Part shown: piece by piece, positions 1 to 6,573 of the stretch
Numbering within the stretch: the stretch's first letter is position 1
Layout: each line of letters begins with the position of its first letter
Assembly: GCA_026389675.1 (NCBI GenBank)
Contig: JAPLHJ010000016.1
Coordinates: 1-8,648, forward strand
Source: Chloroflexota bacterium
GTDB taxonomy: Bacteria; Chloroflexota; Dehalococcoidia; GIF9; UBA5629
Direction of reading: 5' to 3'
Length of the DNA stretch: 8,648 nucleotides
Notes under the pieces: model-generated
Database searches by the model: none
Seen by the model: only the letters and a program-made list of their open reading frames with translations
What the model was told of the DNA's origin: nothing
Program-made: the position numbers and the translations under genes

Positions 1-726
1 TCTCTGCCTCCGCAGAAGGAGATGCCGCCATTGCAGGAACAGGTGACGGTGGCAGCCAGGAATTATCCTTTCATGATGCTGATGTCCAGCTATTTCCTGC
101 AGGCGCTGGCCATCGGTGTCATGATGGCCGGATTTGTCTATTACGTGAAATACGCCATGGCCCTGCCCGAGACGGCCATGAATGTTGTCTTCCCCATCTT
201 TATGATCACCGGTGTGCTATTCATCCCGGTCTGGTTGGCCGTCGGCAAACGTTTGGGCAAGATAAAGTCGTACTACATCGGCCTGGCCATTTTCACCGTG
301 ATGATGGCTTCACTATTCTTCACCAGCGCTGATATGCTGTGGCTCTTCTACGGGCAGATATTCCTGGCCGGTGTGGGCTTCTCCAGCTTCCAGCTTTTCC
401 CATTCTCCATGCTGCCCGATACAGTGGAGTATGACCAGATGCAGTCGGGATTGCGCCGCGAGGGTATCTTTTCAGGCATGTGGTCGGCCGGGCAAAAGAT
501 CGCCTATTCCGTGGGTCCGCCCATCGTGGGCTTCGCTTTGGCCCTTTCCGGTTTCGTCCGGGAGGGCGTTCAGCCGGAGAGCATGGTTGTTGGTGTGCGC
601 GTGATCTTCTGCCTCTTCCCTGCGGCTATGATACTGCTGAGCTTCATCCCCTTCCGCAGGTACCCGCTCACCGAGGAGGAGTTCGAAAGGGTCAAGGCCA
701 AGATAGCAAAGCGAAGCAATTTATAA
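1..726 (+). CDS. GPH/MFS_2-type sugar:cation symporter, C-terminal part (5' end outside window)
   Basis: The frame is open from base 1, so the gene begins upstream; the ATG at 22 is an internal Met, not the start. About 240 residues are visible with six hydrophobic segments (around bases 60-160, 180-250, 265-320, 335-420, 500-560 and 595-660), matching TM7-TM12 of a 12-TM major-facilitator transporter. The loop after TM10 reads LPDTVEYDQMQSGLRREGIF, which fits the MelB-type glycoside-pentoside-hexuronide:cation symporter pattern (D-x-V-[DE]-Y followed by a basic R/EG motif). Such proteins sit in the inner membrane and import glycosides or sugar acids with Na+ or H+; the substrate here cannot be told. 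The gene ends in a short Lys/Arg-rich cytoplasmic tail. It is convergent with the HAD gene, and the two overlap by 6 nt. The family is fairly certain, the substrate is unknown. Confidence 0.85.
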   Translation, partial: SLPPQKEMPPLQEQVTVAARNYPFMMLMSSYFLQALAIGVMMAGFVYYVKYAMALPETAMNVVFPIFMITGVLFIPVWLAVGKRLGKIKSYYIGLAIFTVMMASLFFTSADMLWLFYGQIFLAGVGFSSFQLFPFSMLPDTVEYDQMQSGLRREGIFSGMWSAGQKIAYSVGPPIVGFALALSGFVREGVQPESMVVGVRVIFCLFPAAMILLSFIPFRRYPLTEEEFERVKAKIAKRSNL

Positions 727-1413
727 GTAATCGATTACCTGTGAAAGGTGGTTGATCACCGCGCAGTCATAATCGCCGCCCGCGCCGTCGCGGTTGATAA
801 GTATGGGCTTGATGCCGGCGCTCCTGGCGCCTATCACGTCCAGGTCGTATTGGTCTCCCACGAAAAGCGCCTCCGCCGCTGCAATCCCCGCCCTTTTCAA
901 GGCTAATTGGAAGATCTGTGGTTGTGGCTTATCGCAGCCTGCTTCGAAGGAGGTGATTTTGTGAGCGAAATAGCCCGTGAATCCTGCCTTATCAAGATAA
1001 GAATCAATCTGCTCGCCGATATTGGAGATGACGCCCATCTGCATTTTTTTACCTTTGAGCGCCCCGAGCGCCGGCAACGAGTCGTCATAGTTTTTGAATT
1101 TGAAGCCGACTGAAAAGGCCCCGGCCAAGATCTGCAGGGCCTGATCCGGGCTGACGGTATTATCGGCATCCCGGAGTATGCGCAGGCCGTAGCCGCGGTA
1201 GGCATCGAACTTGGAAGATTGTTCCCTGTCCTTGATGGTTGACCTGAAGTTCTCCGCGCGCCACCAGGCATCAGCCTCGGGCAGCGCCGCCGCTATAGCT
1301 TCGGGCGTTATGCGCACACCGAACTCCGCCGCCGTGTCTGCGTAATGCTTTTCACGCGGCGGGTCAAAATAGACCAGCGTATTGAAGAAATCGAAGAAAA
1401 CAGCTTTTATCAT
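721..1413 (-). CDS. HAD-superfamily hydrolase (haloacid dehalogenase/REG-2-like)
   Basis: A 230-residue protein with the HAD motifs in order. Motif I is FFDFFNTL with nucleophile D8. Motif II is S130 in GVISNIG, motif III is K162 in CDKPQPQIF, and motif IV is GDQYDLDVIGA with D187 and D192. An alpha-helical cap (about residues 18-105) lies between motifs I and II, a C1-cap layout. The usual second Asp of DxDxT is Phe (F10), as in the haloacid-dehalogenase/REG-2-like branch, so it may act on C-halogen bonds or unusual phosphoesters; the substrate cannot be assigned. The ATG start is preceded by AAGGCAGG about 6 nt upstream and by an extended -10 box (TGATATAAT on the minus strand). The gene is divergent from thyA and convergent with the transporter. 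Family certain, function open. Confidence 0.88.
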   Translation of the reverse strand: MIKAVFFDFFNTLVYFDPPREKHYADTAAEFGVRITPEAIAAALPEADAWWRAENFRSTIKDREQSSKFDAYRGYGLRILRDADNTVSPDQALQILAGAFSVGFKFKNYDDSLPALGALKGKKMQMGVISNIGEQIDSYLDKAGFTGYFAHKITSFEAGCDKPQPQIFQLALKRAGIAAAEALFVGDQYDLDVIGARSAGIKPILINRDGAGGDYDCAVINHLSQVIDYL

Positions 1414-1425
1414 GAATGGCCTGCC

Positions 1426-1455
1426 TTGACATACATTATATCACTTGCTTATTAT
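1426..1455 (+). promoter_or_regulatory. Sigma-70-type promoter for thyA
   Basis: A consensus TTGACA -35 (1426-1431) is followed after 18 bp by TATTAT (1450-1455, 5 of 6 to TATAAT). The expected transcription start is around 1462, only about 6 nt before the thyA ATG at 1468. It overlaps the oppositely directed HAD promoter almost completely. Confidence 0.62.
1435..1443 (-). promoter_or_regulatory. Extended -10 promoter for the HAD hydrolase gene
   Basis: Read on the minus strand the site is TGATATAAT: a perfect TATAAT (1440-1435) with the TGn extension. No good -35 box is seen 16-18 bp upstream, as is usual for extended -10 promoters. The predicted transcription start is near 1428, giving a leader of about 15 nt to the ATG at 1413 that includes the AAGGCAGG ribosome-binding site. 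The site lies between the -35 and -10 of the thyA promoter on the other strand. Confidence 0.6.
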
Positions 1456-1467
1456 GCTACAGATAAA

Positions 1468-2118
1468 ATGAAGTTAACGGTGATAGATGCCCTGAGCCTG
1501 GGCGATGCCTGGTACCAATGCCTGCAGAAGGCGCTCTTCGAAGGGCGCGAATATAAGATCGAGCAGGGCAGCTTTGAAGGCGTGCGCCGTAAAGAGATAG
1601 AGCTTGTCGCCATCAATATCAGCAAGCCCGGCATACGGCCGCTCAGTCCTGACGTGCCGGCCGGGGTTCCCCTGCCTACCACCGACGAGGTCATTGAAGA
1701 ATACATGTCCTACCTGATGACACCCGACAGGCAGGAGAATGAAGAGTACACCTACGGCGAATTCCTCTCACCGCAGATCGAGGAGATAATCAGGCGTTAC
1801 AAGAAGGGCTTCGATACCAATCAGATGTGCATGTGTGTGGGCAGCAAGGACAGCATCTACCAGGCCGACCCGCCCTGCCTGCGTCTGGTGGATACGCGTG
1901 TACAGGACGGCGCCCTGCACTTCATCCTCTACTTTCGCAGCTGGGACCTGTGGGGTGGCATGCCCACCAACCTGGGCGGCCTGCAGTCCCTCAAGGAATA
2001 TATGGCTGCCGAGATCGGGGTGCAGGACGGCGAAATTCACGCCTTCAGCAAAGGCCTGCACCTCTACGAGCACGCCTGGGACCTGGCGAAGATGGTGCTG
2101 CGTTTACCGTTGGAATAG
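1468..2118 (+). CDS. thyA: Thymidylate synthase, short methanogen type
   Basis: Makes dTMP from dUMP using a methylene-folate (or pterin) C1 donor. The C-terminal half aligns without gaps to E. coli ThyA, from memory, at a constant offset of 9 residues: C137 (E. coli catalytic C146, in DPPCLR), R157, S158 and D160 (R166, S167, D169, in FRSWD), N168 (N177, pyrimidine recognition), and H198 and Y200 (H207, Y209, in GLHLYEH). The RSWDLWGGMPTNLGGL and GLHLYEHAWDLAKM blocks are typical of the methanogen-type family (about 200-220 residues); at 216 residues the length fits. The C-terminal tail that closes the E. coli active site is missing, and the phosphate-binding Arg pair (R126/R127) is not evident. 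I chose the ATG at 1468 because an upstream in-frame ATG (1345) lies inside the HAD gene and before the promoter. No Shine-Dalgarno precedes it. Confidence 0.88.
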   Translation: MKLTVIDALSLGDAWYQCLQKALFEGREYKIEQGSFEGVRRKEIELVAINISKPGIRPLSPDVPAGVPLPTTDEVIEEYMSYLMTPDRQENEEYTYGEFLSPQIEEIIRRYKKGFDTNQMCMCVGSKDSIYQADPPCLRLVDTRVQDGALHFILYFRSWDLWGGMPTNLGGLQSLKEYMAAEIGVQDGEIHAFSKGLHLYEHAWDLAKMVLRLPLE

Positions 2119-2144
2119 AGTGTTCTCAGGCAGACACTATTTTT
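2119..2144 (+). terminator. Possible Rho-independent terminator of thyA
   Basis: Directly after the thyA stop, AGTGT (2119-2123) pairs with ACACT (2134-2138). The stem can extend by CT/AG (2125-2126 with 2132-2133) past one bulged base, leaving a 5-nt loop. A run of five T follows (2140-2144). The stem is short and only moderately GC-rich, so strength is uncertain. It overlaps the last codons of the convergent methyltransferase gene; in the minus direction there is no T-run. Confidence 0.42.
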
Positions 2145-2805
2145 CTCCCGACCAGATCCTGAGAGTCCCGAATACTGTATCGATTGATTTGTGTTCTATT
2201 ACGTTCTGGAATCCGGCCTGACGCAGTATACCCGGTATCTTGTCCTGATAATTATCCTCGGTAGTGTCGAACCCGTCGAGTATCCGCACCATAAAGAAGC
2301 CTATCTGAGTAAATACATTAGATGGCCGTCCCCAGTCGCAGACGATGTATCTGCCACCCTTTATAAGTATCCTTAAGGCCTCTTTGCTGGTATCTACCTT
2401 ATTCTGGTAGTCGAGGTGATGGTAAAAGAGACCGGTATACACGGCGCCTGCTGATTCGTCTTTAAGGTCAATGTGATTTGAATATGAGCAAACGTATTCT
2501 ATCGAGTCTAAATCCCGTGTTTTTTGCCGCGCTATTTCAAGTATGTTTTCATCCGCGTCAACGCCGATTATCCGAGCATCCGGGTGAGCCTTCTTGTACA
2601 TGGTGATAAAGGTGCCCGTGCCGCAGGCGATATCGATCACTGGTCCTGGTTCATTTATATTTGCCAGCTTGATCATCTCGGATTTGAAATATTTCTCCCG
2701 GCAGGTAAGCGAAGTTACAGCGTCATAAAACCTGTTCAGAAAGCTATATCTGAGGGCGTGCTTTATTTTTGCCTTATCAGCCGTATGTTCGTTCACGGTT
2801 GACAA
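2137..2805 (-). CDS. Class I SAM-dependent methyltransferase (UbiE/Methyltransf_11/25-like)
   Basis: A 222-residue protein with a Rossmann-type SAM-binding fold. Motif I is VIDIACGTGTF (residues 56-66); the acidic end of strand 2 is GVDAD (D83), binding the SAM ribose. FYHHLD (127-132) is the motif IV region, and EALRILIKGGRYIVCDWG (142-159) is the post-motif helix/strand typical of the UbiE-like group. It is probably a small-molecule methyltransferase; the acceptor is unknown. The TTG start at 2805 lies 9 nt after the acylase stop, consistent with translation from the same mRNA. A GTG at 2796 (219 residues) is an equally possible start, because the GGGG upstream is too close to the TTG. By hand count GC is about 45% over four sampled lines, against 67% in one sampled acylase line, so it may be a foreign insertion into the cluster. 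Confidence 0.83.
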   Translation of the reverse strand: MSTVNEHTADKAKIKHALRYSFLNRFYDAVTSLTCREKYFKSEMIKLANINEPGPVIDIACGTGTFITMYKKAHPDARIIGVDADENILEIARQKTRDLDSIEYVCSYSNHIDLKDESAGAVYTGLFYHHLDYQNKVDTSKEALRILIKGGRYIVCDWGRPSNVFTQIGFFMVRILDGFDTTEDNYQDKIPGILRQAGFQNVIEHKSIDTVFGTLRIWSGEK

Positions 2806-2814
2806 TACCCCAAA

Positions 2815-4989
2815 TTATTTTGCCTTCCCTGGTTCCAGCATCAGCACCTGCTGCAGTTGCTTTGCGTCCGTGTAGTGCGCGGGTATTTGCCCGCCTTTGG
2901 ACCAGGTTTCCGCCAGGTCGCTGTAGAAGGGGCTGAGATACATGCCCGACTGGCCGGGCGGGCTCATGATAGTTATGGTATCTAAGTTGGACATATCTAC
3001 CACTAACCTGATGGCGGCGCCGCTGAGCATATCGTAGGGATGCTCGCGGTCCCACCAGCCGGCGTGGATGGTGAAATCGTCGCCCGGGTAGGGGATTGGG
3101 CTCAGGTTGAGGAAGGGCAGAACGCCGCCCATGGGGTGCTTGATGGTCATAAGATGGACCTTGCCCCAGGCCCAGTTTTGCGGGTCGCTGCCCAGGCGCG
3201 CTGACAGTTCGGCCACGGCATCCTTCATGCTCTTGAGCACCATGTCGTCGCGGGTTTCTTTAACATCAGGAGTGGTGGTGTCATCCCAAAACTTGTTTTC
3301 GTTGTCGTCCATGTACCTGATCAGCCATTGCACGGGTATGTCAACATTGAGGTCCTTGAACAGCTCATCGACTATCTTTTTACCGAGCTTGTTTTCGCAG
3401 GTGTTGCTGACGAGGTGCGTCAAGAAGGAATTAAAGAGCGTCGCCTGCGGGCTGCCGGTGTCCATAGCATAGTTCCAGCCCTTAAGTGTAGCCGTGTATT
3501 TCGCCAGTTCGGCCTTGCCCTCGCAGTCCTTGAGGATCAGCGGAACCCAACGGTTGGCGACGTTGGAAACCACATCGTTTTGCATGCTGCGTATCTCGTC
3601 CACAGTGAATTTAGCCTTGCTGTTGGCCATCTGCTCGAAGCGGAAGGGGCGCTCGAAGAGGAAGTAGGCCGTACCGTAGTAATCGCCGGCCTCCGGCATC
3701 TGGTTGAAGGAACCAAGGTAGCCCCTGGCCGGGTTGAGCTCGTACGGCTGCTCTGCGAACGGCTTGTATCCGGTCCAGTCGTACTCTCCTTTCTCCCCGG
3801 GCCTGGGCAACGGGTTGTCCCCGGCCTTCCTGATGGGAAAGGTGGTTACGTATTCATATCCGATATTGCCGTCAACGTCGGCATAGCCGAGGTGTACGCT
3901 GGCGCCGTTCACCAGGCTGAGCGCCTTGCGGAATTCGTCGAAATTGGTAGCGCGGTTGAGCGCCAGCAGTCCCTCTACTGTACCGTCGTGACCCAGCAGC
4001 CCCGGCCACAACATGGCGCAGTCGGGCGGCATCTCTTTCATGATGTCAGAGATTATCGGCCCGTGACGCGATATCTTTACCTTGAAGTTCTCGTCCCTGA
4101 CGCCGTCCTTATCCTTGACCTTCACCGTCTCGTCGATTACCTGGAAATCCTTATACCCGTCCTCGGTGAGATACTGGTCAGGGTTAGTGGGGTTCAGCTT
4201 TTCCGTGAAAAAATCAAGGTTGTCGGCGTTGCCTACAGTGATGCTCCAGGCGATGTGCCCGTTGAATCCCAGGGCGTGCACACCGGGCAGGCCGGCTATG
4301 GAGCCGCTGATGACGTCGTAGGCGCCACCTTTGAGGTGTACCAGGTAGAACAGCGAGGGTATGGCCGCCTCGAGGTCGGGGCTGCCGGTGAAGACCGGCT
4401 TGCCCGTGGTGGTGCGTGAGCCTGAGAATATCATCCAGTTGGAAGCGTTCATCCTCAGTGGTATGGGCGCTTCGATCTCGCTGAAGGAGCTTTCAGCCGT
4501 TGCCGCTGTTTCCGGTGCGGGAAGCTCGCACCGGGCTGAAGTCGGCCCCTGGTTGCCGGAAGAAGAGACATATGGCGCCCCCTCCGGTATGTAAGGCAGC
4601 AGGTCCTTGAGCATGTCCGGCCCCGCCTGCTTGTAAATCATATAAAGGATAGGCTTAATGGTGCGTGGGGCATTGAGGCGATAGGACATCAGCAATCCCG
4701 CGACCAGGCAGTCGGCCGGCTTCCAGGCCTGCGGCTTCGCGCCCAGGATGGTGTACTCGGCAGGCAGGAATTTCACGGTATCCAGGTACGTGTTGACTCC
4801 CCGGGTATACGAATCAACGGCCGCCTTGGTTGCCGGGGTGATATTGTTGTACTCAGACTCGGCGGCGCGGTAAAAGCCCAGCGTTTTAAAATATTTGTCG
4901 GTCTCGACCATGCTTTCGCCGAAGAGCGCAGACAGTTCAGCGCTCGCGGGCGGTAATAAAGCCCTGGGCAAAGAAAAGGTCGTCCTCAT
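2815..4989 (-). CDS. Penicillin-acylase (Ntn hydrolase) family protein, main 3' fragment with the catalytic subunit
   Basis: The open frame runs 724 codons from the ATG at 4989, but the first 14 residues are an out-of-frame reading of the upstream fragment; true homology starts at about 4947. Residues 15-172 correspond to the alpha chain. S183, in MNASNW (4443-4441), is the expected nucleophile that becomes the N-terminus of the beta chain after autocleavage. GAYDVISGSIAGLPGVHALG and the following GFNGHIAWSITVGNADN are typical beta-chain core motifs. DVDGNIGY then FPIRK are further family landmarks. Such enzymes hydrolyse N-acyl amide bonds (beta-lactam side chains, acyl-homoserine lactones, other amides) outside the cytoplasm. 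Without the N-terminal piece, export and folding would probably fail. It is followed after 9 nt by the methyltransferase gene. Confidence 0.8.
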   Translation of the reverse strand: MRTTFSLPRALLPPASAELSALFGESMVETDKYFKTLGFYRAAESEYNNITPATKAAVDSYTRGVNTYLDTVKFLPAEYTILGAKPQAWKPADCLVAGLLMSYRLNAPRTIKPILYMIYKQAGPDMLKDLLPYIPEGAPYVSSSGNQGPTSARCELPAPETAATAESSFSEIEAPIPLRMNASNWMIFSGSRTTTGKPVFTGSPDLEAAIPSLFYLVHLKGGAYDVISGSIAGLPGVHALGFNGHIAWSITVGNADNLDFFTEKLNPTNPDQYLTEDGYKDFQVIDETVKVKDKDGVRDENFKVKISRHGPIISDIMKEMPPDCAMLWPGLLGHDGTVEGLLALNRATNFDEFRKALSLVNGASVHLGYADVDGNIGYEYVTTFPIRKAGDNPLPRPGEKGEYDWTGYKPFAEQPYELNPARGYLGSFNQMPEAGDYYGTAYFLFERPFRFEQMANSKAKFTVDEIRSMQNDVVSNVANRWVPLILKDCEGKAELAKYTATLKGWNYAMDTGSPQATLFNSFLTHLVSNTCENKLGKKIVDELFKDLNVDIPVQWLIRYMDDNENKFWDDTTTPDVKETRDDMVLKSMKDAVAELSARLGSDPQNWAWGKVHLMTIKHPMGGVLPFLNLSPIPYPGDDFTIHAGWWDREHPYDMLSGAAIRLVVDMSNLDTITIMSPPGQSGMYLSPFYSDLAETWSKGGQIPAHYTDAKQLQQVLMLEPGKAK

Positions 4990-5188
4990 CCTGCGCGAAG
5001 ATGTGCGGTATGCCGTGGTCGTCGGTCCTCACCTCGACCGGATTCTTTAAGCCCTCCATAGTTATAGTGCCTGAGTAAGATGGCTGGGGCAGCCGGAAGA
5101 AGACCTGGAAGGCGGCTACCGAAATGAGTACCAGTGCCAAAATCACGCTAAGCGTGATGGTAAGTACGCGGGCTTTCTTAGATTTCAC
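4937..5188 (-). CDS. N-terminal fragment of the penicillin-acylase family gene (signal anchor plus start of alpha chain)
   Basis: 83 codons from a GTG start at 5188. The start is supported by GGAGG (minus strand, 5199-5195) 6 nt upstream. Lys/Arg-rich MKSKKAR is followed by a hydrophobic stretch (residues 8-31), a signal peptide or membrane anchor; there is no lipobox. Then VEVRTDDHGIPHIFAQDEDD and FFAQGFITARER match the family's conserved N-terminus (RDxxGVPHI ... FAQGY.xAxDR). TGA follows directly where the RLWQM-type motif should continue. It lies 74 nt downstream of the CoA-transferase stop codon. Confidence 0.72.
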   Translation of the reverse strand: MKSKKARVLTITLSVILALVLISVAAFQVFFRLPQPSYSGTITMEGLKNPVEVRTDDHGIPHIFAQDEDDLFFAQGFITARER

Positions 5189-5194
5189 GTTATG

Positions 5195-5199
5195 CCTCC
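5195..5199 (-). promoter_or_regulatory. Strong ribosome-binding site deciding the GTG start of the acylase
   Basis: CCTCC on the plus strand reads GGAGG on the minus strand, 6 nt before the GTG at 5188-5186. It fixes the start of the N-terminal fragment and suggests the gene was once well translated. Confidence 0.7.
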
Positions 5200-5262
5200 G
5201 GATATGAAATTATTGTTGAATAGTGTAACAGATTTTTTCGGTGAATACGCAGACAGCGCAGG

Positions 5263-6567
5263 TTACAGCAGGTACATGTCCTCTGCTGCGCGCAGCAAAC
5301 TGTCCCTGAAATCCGGATGTGCCAGCGCGATTATGCCCAGCGCACGGTCACGGGTGGACTTTCCCTTGAGGTTGACGGAGCCGTATTCAGTTACAAGGTA
5401 ATGCGTATCCATGCGGGGGACGGTCACGGCCGTGCCGGATTTCAGTTGCGGCACGATACGGGAAACTGTCCCCTTGCGTGCAGTTGAGGTGAAGGCCTGT
5501 ATGGATTTGCCTCCCCGGGAATTGTAAGCGCCGCGCACGAAGTCGAGTTGACCGCCCGTGCCGCTGAACTGGGAACCGGCCATGTGTTCAGCGTTGCATT
5601 GCCCGGTCAGGTCCACCTCAATCACGGTGTTGACGGCTATCATATTATCGTTGAGGGCAATGATCGCCGGGTCCTCGGTATACGAGGCGGGACGGCTCTC
5701 CATGCTGGGGTTGTTGTGTATGAAATCGTACATGCGCCGGGTGCCCTGTGCCACTATAAAAACATGCTTGCGCGGATGCAGGCTCTTCTTGCTGCCGTTT
5801 ACCACGCCTTTTTCGATGAGGTCGACCATTACGGGAGTGAAAACGCCGCTGTGGATGCCCAGGTCCTTGTGGCCGAGAAGATGGCTGCCTATGGCATTGG
5901 GGATACCGCCGATGCCCAGCGCAATGGTCGCGCCGTCCGGGACCATCTCCGCAACACAGCGGCCGATGATATCGTCCTGCGGACCCGGGGCAGGAGCCTG
6001 TACCTCCAGCAGGGGAACATGGTTTTCCACGATAGCGTCCACCTCGGAGATGTGCAGCAGCGTGTCCCCCAGCACGCGCGGCATGTTCTCGTTGACCTCC
6101 ACGATGAGCGTCCTGCAATTGCGGCAGGCCGCACCCGTATAGTCATTTACGGCGCCGAAGGTGAAATAGCCGTATTTATCCATGGGGGAGACCGTGGTCA
6201 TCATGATGTCGATCTCCATGGTTTCCTGCATTAACCTGGATATCTGGTGGATATAGGTTGGCACGTAGTAGCTCAGACCGACCTTATGGCGGGACCTGTC
6301 GGCCTCGGTGGCAAACCACGAGTACGACTCTATGCAGTCCGAAAGATCGGGGGACAGCACGGTGCGGGACCCATGCTGCATGGGCAGGCTGGAATATATT
6401 TTAAGGCTTGATAGTTCTCCCCGTCTTACCCGTTCCGCCAGCGCTGTTAATAGCGCCGGTGGTTCCGCAACGCTGCCTCCGTGAACGATCATATCCCCGC
6501 TTTTGACACAGGCTACGGCGGCTTCCGGAGTTAATAGTCTGCGGCGGTATTCTCGGTTTACATTCAT
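5263..6567 (-). CDS. Acetyl-CoA hydrolase / 4-hydroxybutyrate CoA-transferase family protein
   Basis: A 434-residue protein, close to the 4-hydroxybutyrate CoA-transferase AbfT (about 438), with two CoA-transferase domains (about 5-195 and 205-425). Landmarks are SGDMIVHGG (23-31), MMTTVSPMDKYGYFTFG (122-138), ALGIGGIPNAIGSHL (216-230), VNTVIEVDLTGQCNAE (312-327) and GTGGQLDFVRGA (336-347). The family moves CoA between short acyl groups (acetate, butyrate, 4-hydroxybutyrate), or hydrolyses acetyl-CoA, in the cytoplasm. At the LGIHSE-type motif, which in AbfT holds the glutamate that forms the CoA thioester, this protein reads LGIHSGVF with Gly241, so chemistry may differ. The ATG at 6567 is 6 nt past the stop of the lipoprotein gene, with only a weak AGG ribosome site, suggesting translational coupling. 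Family is sure; the substrate is not. Confidence 0.88.
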   Translation of the reverse strand: MNVNREYRRRLLTPEAAVACVKSGDMIVHGGSVAEPPALLTALAERVRRGELSSLKIYSSLPMQHGSRTVLSPDLSDCIESYSWFATEADRSRHKVGLSYYVPTYIHQISRLMQETMEIDIMMTTVSPMDKYGYFTFGAVNDYTGAACRNCRTLIVEVNENMPRVLGDTLLHISEVDAIVENHVPLLEVQAPAPGPQDDIIGRCVAEMVPDGATIALGIGGIPNAIGSHLLGHKDLGIHSGVFTPVMVDLIEKGVVNGSKKSLHPRKHVFIVAQGTRRMYDFIHNNPSMESRPASYTEDPAIIALNDNMIAVNTVIEVDLTGQCNAEHMAGSQFSGTGGQLDFVRGAYNSRGGKSIQAFTSTARKGTVSRIVPQLKSGTAVTVPRMDTHYLVTEYGSVNLKGKSTRDRALGIIALAHPDFRDSLLRAAEDMYLL

Positions 6568-6573
6568 TGAAGC

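Larger units (their letters stand above)
2815..5188 (-). pseudogene. Penicillin-acylase family gene disrupted by a frameshifting internal deletion
   Basis: The whole locus (about 791 codons, a normal family length) holds two fragments in different frames. The first stops with TGA at 4939-4937 just after FITARER; homology resumes in the next frame at ASAELSALFGE. In the family this region reads roughly [AR]-x-[DE]-R-L-[WF]-Q-M-x-x-x-R-R-x-A-x-G-x-L, so about ten residues between the Arg and the Ala are missing as well as the frame. It is either a decayed gene or an assembly/sequencing error. See the two fragment entries for domains. Confidence 0.7.

Noticed and set aside
1345..1467. Longer thyA start at 1345
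   Set aside because: It would overlap the HAD gene by 69 nt and place the start before the promoter; the extra residues have no similarity to the family.
3328..4419. 363-codon open frame on the plus strand opposite the acylase gene
   Set aside because: It is a mirror of the GC-rich minus-strand gene; the translation has no recognisable domain, while the minus strand shows clear acylase homology throughout.
4937..4989. Programmed ribosomal frameshift in the acylase
   Set aside because: There is no slippery heptamer, and conserved residues are missing as well as the frame, which frameshifting would not restore.
5548..6234. 228-codon open frame on the plus strand opposite the CoA-transferase
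   Set aside because: A His/Val/Gly-rich antisense shadow with no family motif; the minus-strand gene is well conserved.
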